Assembly: GCA_030538085.1 (NCBI GenBank) | Contig: JAUNUR010000004.1 | Location: 36,869 to 100,868 of the forward strand | Length of the DNA stretch: 64,000 nucleotides | Source of the DNA: Pseudomonadota bacterium | Lineage (GTDB): Bacteria > Pseudomonadota > Gammaproteobacteria > Burkholderiales > Burkholderiaceae_C | Reading direction: 5' to 3' | Shown here: positions 60,058-64,000 of the stretch, piece by piece | Layout of the letters: every line of letters begins with the position of its first letter | How positions within the stretch are numbered: the stretch's first letter is position 1 | Notes under the pieces: model-generated | Database searches by the model: none | Told to the model about the DNA's origin: nothing | The model's input: only the letters and a program-made list of their open reading frames with translations | Position numbers and translations under genes: made by a program

Positions 60058-61560
60058 ATGACTGAGCCGGGCGCCACCCAGCGCTTCTACCGCGCGCCCT
60101 GTCCCGCCTGCGGCGCGCCGGTGGAGTTCAGGAGCGCGCAGTCCACCCACGCCGTCTGCGCCTATTGCCAGAGCACGGTGGTGCGCGATGGCGAGGCCTT
60201 GAAGCGCATCGGCAAGATGGCCGAGCTGTTCGATGACCACGGCCTGTTGCAGCTGGGCGCGTCGGGCCGCATCGACGGCCAGGGCTTTCAGCTGGTTGGC
60301 CGGCTGCAATACCGCTACGACGAAGGCACCTGGAACGAATGGCATGCACTGCTGGCCGATGGCGCCGGCGCCTGGCTGAGCGAGGACAACGGCGCCTACG
60401 TGTTCAGCCGCCCGGTCGATGCGCCGGCGCGCGCGGTGCCCGCGGCCGAGCGCTTTCGCGTGGGCGCCACCACGGCGCTGAACGGCCAGCAATACGCCGT
60501 CACGTCGAACGTCACCGCCACGCTGATCGCGGCACAGGGCGAGCTGCCCCGGCTGCCCCCGCTGGGCCAGCCGTTCGCCGTCGTCGAGCTGCGCACGCAA
60601 GGCGGCGACGCGTCGGCGCAGCGCGTGTTCTCGGTCGATTACGGCAGCGAGCCGCCCACGCTGTCGGAAGGGCGCGCCGTCGAGCTGGCCGCGCTGGCCA
60701 TGAGCGGGCTGAAGGCCGAATCAGGCCAGGAAAGCCGGGGCCGCCAGTTCGCCTGCCCCCATTGCGGCTCGCCGGTGGCCCCCAAGCTGGACAGCACGAA
60801 AAGCATCACCTGCCCGCAGTGCAACAGCCTGATCGACATGAGCGCCGGCATCGGCGGCGAACTGGCCCACGCCGTGCAGGACGAGCCAGTACGGCCGCTG
60901 ATCCCGCTGGGCACCGTGGGCATGCTGGAGGGCGTGTCGTGGCAGGTGGTGGGCTTTCAGCACCGGCTGGGCCAGTCGCCCGGCGACGACGAAAGCTTCG
61001 GCTGGCAGGAATACCTGCTCTACAACGCGCAGAAGGGCTTCAGCTTTCTGGTCGATGCCGAAGACGGCTGGAGCTTCGTGCGCCCGCTCACCGGCGCGCC
61101 ACGGCTCAGCTCCGGGGATCGGCGCGCCGAATACGACCAGGCCAGTTACACCCAGCAATGGGCCTACCGCGCCGAAACCAGCTACGCGCTGGGCGAGTTC
61201 TATTGGCAGGTGCGGCGCGGCCAGGTGACGCACAATCGCGACTACGCGACCGGCGACAGGCTGCTTTCCAGCGAGCAGAGCGGCAGCGAGATCACCTGGT
61301 CGGGCGGCCGCAAGATCGCCGCGCAAGCGGTGGCCAGCGCCTTCAGGCTGGCCGGCAAGAAAGACCTGTTCCAGCGCGCCGACGCACAGCCTTTCAGCGC
61401 CGCGCCGTCGGTCAGCATTGGCACGGTCATCATCGTCCTGGTGGTCATCCTGATACTGCTGTCGCTGATGTCGCGCTGCTCCTTCCAGGTCACCGGTGGC
61501 GGTGGCCGCACCACGGGCGGCTCGTTCGGCGGCTACAGCTCGGGCGGCGGACACAAATGA
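60058..61560 (+). CDS. DUF4178 domain protein with zinc ribbons
   Basis: 500 residues. Two zinc-ribbon-like pairs are visible: CPACGAP with CAYCQST near 20-40 and CPHCGSP with CPQCNS near 235-258. DUF4178-like beta repeats follow them (GRIDGQGFQLVGRLQYRYDE; GVSWQVVGFQHRLGQSPGDD). A C-terminal membrane helix (VIIVLVVILILLSLMSRC) precedes a Gly/Ser tail. It probably acts at the membrane with the SPFH protein. Confidence 0.85.
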   Translation: MTEPGATQRFYRAPCPACGAPVEFRSAQSTHAVCAYCQSTVVRDGEALKRIGKMAELFDDHGLLQLGASGRIDGQGFQLVGRLQYRYDEGTWNEWHALLADGAGAWLSEDNGAYVFSRPVDAPARAVPAAERFRVGATTALNGQQYAVTSNVTATLIAAQGELPRLPPLGQPFAVVELRTQGGDASAQRVFSVDYGSEPPTLSEGRAVELAALAMSGLKAESGQESRGRQFACPHCGSPVAPKLDSTKSITCPQCNSLIDMSAGIGGELAHAVQDEPVRPLIPLGTVGMLEGVSWQVVGFQHRLGQSPGDDESFGWQEYLLYNAQKGFSFLVDAEDGWSFVRPLTGAPRLSSGDRRAEYDQASYTQQWAYRAETSYALGEFYWQVRRGQVTHNRDYATGDRLLSSEQSGSEITWSGGRKIAAQAVASAFRLAGKKDLFQRADAQPFSAAPSVSIGTVIIVLVVILILLSLMSRCSFQVTGGGGRTTGGSFGGYSSGGGHK

Positions 61561-61593
61561 TCAAACACCCCAATTCACGTGCAGGAGGCTCTC

Positions 61594-61815
61594 ATGGACA
61601 TTGAATGGTTGCGGCCGGCCGCGTTCGTCGGCTCCGTCGTCTACGCCTTGGTCGGCGTGCTGATCTTTTGGCTGTGCTTCATCATCATCGACAAGATCAC
61701 GCCCTACGACCTGTGGGCCGAGATCGTGGAAAAGAACAACCGCGCGCTGGCCCTGGTGGTGGCCGCCATGTGCCTGGGCATCTCCATCATCGTGGCGGCG
61801 GCCATTCACGGATGA
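61594..61815 (+). CDS. DUF350 small membrane protein
   Basis: 73 residues with two helices (VVYALVGVLIFWLCFIIIDK; ALALVVAAMCLGISIIVAAA) around a short polar loop, one DUF350 half-unit. ATG 61594 follows GGAGG. Its stop overlaps the next gene (ATGA). Function is unknown. Confidence 0.85.
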   Translation: MDIEWLRPAAFVGSVVYALVGVLIFWLCFIIIDKITPYDLWAEIVEKNNRALALVVAAMCLGISIIVAAAIHG

Positions 61816-63155
61816 AGCGGATGCGCATTCAGCCGCCCACGGGCACGGGCACTGGCACTGCGTGCATGGCCCTCGCACTGACCCTGGCCGCCACCGCGCA
61901 CGCGCGGACACCAGAGCCATGGGCCGAAGGCGAGGGGCTGCTGACCGCCGGCGACGCACCCGCGGCCTGCCGGGTGCTGACGGCGCTTGAGCCCCAAATG
62001 GCCGGCGATCCGGCGTTCGACCACCTTCTGGCCCGCGCCGCCATGGCCTGCGGCGATCCGCAGCGCGCCGTGTATGCGCTGCGCCGGCTGGTGGTGGTGC
62101 AGCCGCGCGATGCCAGCTACTGGCAGCAACTGGCCGCCGCCGCCACGGCCGCGGGCGACCAACGCGGCGCGCAGGAGGCAAGGCAGCGCGCCCATGCCCT
62201 GCAGGCCGAGGCGCCCGTGCCGCAGGCGTCGGCCCACGCCACCGACGCGGAAGGCCCGGCGCGCAGCGGCTGGGCGTACGTGGAAGCCGCGCTGGGTCAC
62301 GACAGCAACGTCAACAGCGCCACCCGCCTGACGGGCGTGGTGGTGCCTGCCTACGGTTACGACGTGCTGCCCCTGGCGCCCGACGGCGTGCGTCGTGGCG
62401 ATGCCTTCGCCATGCTGGGCGCGGGCGCGGGAGGACACAGGCGCCTGCAAGGGCCGTGGTTTGCCTACGGATCGCTGCAAGGCAGTACCAGCCTGCACGC
62501 CAGCCACCACAACTTCGACAGCAGCTGGCTGGCGGCCCAGGGCGGACTGGCATGGCAGACGGGCAACCACACCGTGAGCGCCGGCCTGCATGGCGAGCGC
62601 CATGGCATGGGCGGCCCGCTGGGCACGCAGGCGCTGCGCAGCACACCGGGCCTGATGCTGCAATGGCGCCTGGCCTTGAGCGGTGACAAGGCGCTGACCC
62701 TGTCCGTGAAGCAGGCCTGGGTACGCGAGTCCACGGTGGAGCGGCACGACGTGCGCCGCACCATCGTGGGCGGTACTTTTGTGCACGAAGCGCCTTTCAA
62801 TGGCGTCAAGTGGTTGACAAGTGCCTGGTGGCTGCGCGATCTTCCATCGGAAAGCACCATGACCCACTTGGCCCGCGAGGGCGCCGGTATTCGCCTGGGG
62901 CTGGAGCAAGTAGGCCAGTCCGTGGGCTGGTATGGCTGGGTGCAGCATCAGCGGCACCGTCATCAGGCGCGGGATCCATTGTTTCTGGAGCGTCGGCGCG
63001 ACCAGGCCACTGACTTGACCATCGGCCTGAAGCTGGCACTGGGGTCCGACTGGTCGCTGCGGCCGCAGATCAGCTGGACCAACGCCCGCTCGAACATTGC
63101 GCTGTACAGCTATCGCCGCGCCCGGTTTCAGATCACCGCACGCAGGGAGTTCTAA
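61812..63155 (+). CDS. Slam-like outer-membrane protein with TPR-like N-terminus
   Basis: 447 residues. A leader (ALALTLAATAHAR) precedes TPR-like helices (QRAVYALRRLVVVQPRDASY). A DUF560/Slam-type beta barrel follows (AYVEAALGHDSNVNSATRL) and ends in phenylalanine (ITARREF). Slam proteins move surface lipoproteins across the outer membrane, but the cargo here is unknown. It is coupled to DUF350 and followed by a FecR-domain gene. Confidence 0.75.
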   Translation: MKRMRIQPPTGTGTGTACMALALTLAATAHARTPEPWAEGEGLLTAGDAPAACRVLTALEPQMAGDPAFDHLLARAAMACGDPQRAVYALRRLVVVQPRDASYWQQLAAAATAAGDQRGAQEARQRAHALQAEAPVPQASAHATDAEGPARSGWAYVEAALGHDSNVNSATRLTGVVVPAYGYDVLPLAPDGVRRGDAFAMLGAGAGGHRRLQGPWFAYGSLQGSTSLHASHHNFDSSWLAAQGGLAWQTGNHTVSAGLHGERHGMGGPLGTQALRSTPGLMLQWRLALSGDKALTLSVKQAWVRESTVERHDVRRTIVGGTFVHEAPFNGVKWLTSAWWLRDLPSESTMTHLAREGAGIRLGLEQVGQSVGWYGWVQHQRHRHQARDPLFLERRRDQATDLTIGLKLALGSDWSLRPQISWTNARSNIALYSYRRARFQITARREF

Positions 63156-63158
63156 TTC

Positions 63159-64000
63159 ATGTCATCACACACCAAGCACCCACGCCACCATCGTCTGCTC
63201 CGGCAAGGCACCGCGCTGGCACTGGGGTGGGCACTGGCGGCGTCGGTTGGCACGCAGCAGCCCGCCGGAGCACCCGTGGACGGACGCGCGGGCGTCTTCC
63301 TGTTCGCTAACGGCCCCGTCACGGTACGGGCTGGCGGCATGGCCAACGCCGTCGTGCGCGGCACCGTCGTGCACGAGGGCGACGTGGTGGAAACCGGCCC
63401 CGGTGGCCGCGCCCAGTTGCGCATGGTCGATGGCGCCATGATCGACCTGGAGCCCGGCAGCACGCTGCGCCTGGCCGAATACCAGTTGGCGGCGCAGCCC
63501 AAGGATCACCGCAGTCTGATGGAGCTGGTGCGGGGCGGCTTGCGCACACTCACCGGCGTGATCGGCCAGCAGAACCAGGCCGGTTACGAGCTGCGCGTGC
63601 GCACCGTCACCATCGGAGTGCGCGGCACCGAATACCGCGCTGAACTGCAAGACGAACAGGTATCGCTGGACGTGCTGCAAGGTCGTGTCGCCCTGTGCAA
63701 CCCGGCCGGCTGCGTGGACCTGGCGCGAGGTGAATCGGGCAGCGCGCCCGTCAAGGGAGCAGCGCCCGTGCGCACCGCGGCGGCCACCGTGCCGGGCGGC
63801 GCGGCAGCGCAAGCCGCGGCGGCGATTGCCGGGTCCGGGCATGGCGTCACACTGCCCACCGCGCCCGGCTCCGTGTCAGCGGGAAATGGCGGCGCACCCT
63901 TCCCGCAAGTGGCGATAGGCGGCCAACCCATGCCCGTGACAGCCTTGCCGGCTGCTCCTGCAACACCCGCGACACCCGCAACACCTGCTCCACCTGCAAC
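63159..64000 (+). CDS. FecR-domain exported protein (partial at window end)
   Basis: At least 280 residues, continuing beyond the window. A leader (TALALGWALAASVGTQ) precedes the FecR domain: GPVTVRAGGMANAVVRGTVV, then EGDVVETGPGGRAQLRMVDG, then RTVTIGVRGTEYRAELQ. The end is Pro/Ala/Thr-rich with repeated PAT. It is probably a surface or periplasmic scaffold linked to the Slam-like protein. Confidence 0.8.
   Translation, partial: MSSHTKHPRHHRLLRQGTALALGWALAASVGTQQPAGAPVDGRAGVFLFANGPVTVRAGGMANAVVRGTVVHEGDVVETGPGGRAQLRMVDGAMIDLEPGSTLRLAEYQLAAQPKDHRSLMELVRGGLRTLTGVIGQQNQAGYELRVRTVTIGVRGTEYRAELQDEQVSLDVLQGRVALCNPAGCVDLARGESGSAPVKGAAPVRTAAATVPGGAAAQAAAAIAGSGHGVTLPTAPGSVSAGNGGAPFPQVAIGGQPMPVTALPAAPATPATPATPAPPA

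Overview
The window is high-GC DNA with short intergenic gaps, from a betaproteobacterium of the order Burkholderiales and most likely the family Comamonadaceae. This placement is inferred from gene content and order (yajC-secD-secF, dprA-LysM-def-fmt, a fused indolepyruvate oxidoreductase beside an Lrp regulator, DUF1631, maeB). No rRNA or complete conventional tRNA gene is present to confirm it. Several families of dispersed 50-150 bp repeats occupy the intergenic gaps.

Layout. 1-5.1 kb: mltA, a Tat-exported PhoX-type phosphatase and an Lrp/AsnC regulator. 5.2-15 kb: fused indolepyruvate:ferredoxin oxidoreductase, the Sec accessory genes yajC-secD-secF, and a DUF1631 protein. 15-22.6 kb: dprA and a LysM protein facing def, a lipoprotein gene, fmt and azlCD, followed by two envelope genes. 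22.9-31.4 kb: pgk; glyQ and glyS separated by a monooxygenase-like gene and an AbrB/PIN toxin-antitoxin pair; gmhB, plsC and a YgjP-type metallopeptidase. 31.4-33 kb: a lower-GC restriction-modification pair (BglII/BstYI-type nuclease and MT-A70 methyltransferase) with a 16-bp direct repeat bracketing the methyltransferase. 33-35.6 kb: an SDR oxidoreductase, an MBL-fold hydrolase and a MerR regulator with a palindromic operator.

35.7-49.2 kb is the most remarkable part, an RNA-damage and repair island. It holds rtcA with a polymerase-beta-type nucleotidyltransferase, a MoxR ATPase with a VWA/metallopeptidase partner, a second AbrB/PIN pair, a Fic-like protein with a changed active site, and a divergent RtcR/sigma-54 unit. 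That unit runs as promoter, rsr (Ro60/TROVE), an array of structured RNAs, then rtcB. I count five RNA units in the array. Each has an outer helix, a conserved GAATGC strand, an inner helix and a conserved TACA. Three of them enclose a recognisable tRNA body whose T arm and acceptor 3' strand precede the acceptor 5' strand and D arm. They are therefore circularly permuted tRNA-like RNAs, resembling Y RNAs, opened at the anticodon loop (two units) or the D loop (one unit) and closed by a Ro-type stem. The closing helices differ in sequence between units but keep pairing. A sixth element just before rtcB looks like a tRNA 3' half with an encoded CCA.

49.4-64 kb: an insertion-sequence remnant; a possible glycolate/glyoxylate group (aminotransferase, LrgAB-type membrane pair, GlcD-type oxidase) with cutA; a secreted barnase-type RNase with its barstar inhibitor; malic enzyme; a DUF2061 gene with a candidate Fur site; and an SPFH-DUF4178-DUF350-Slam-like-FecR run that continues past the window end.

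All calls come from reading the sequence by eye. No database search, structure prediction or covariance test was run.
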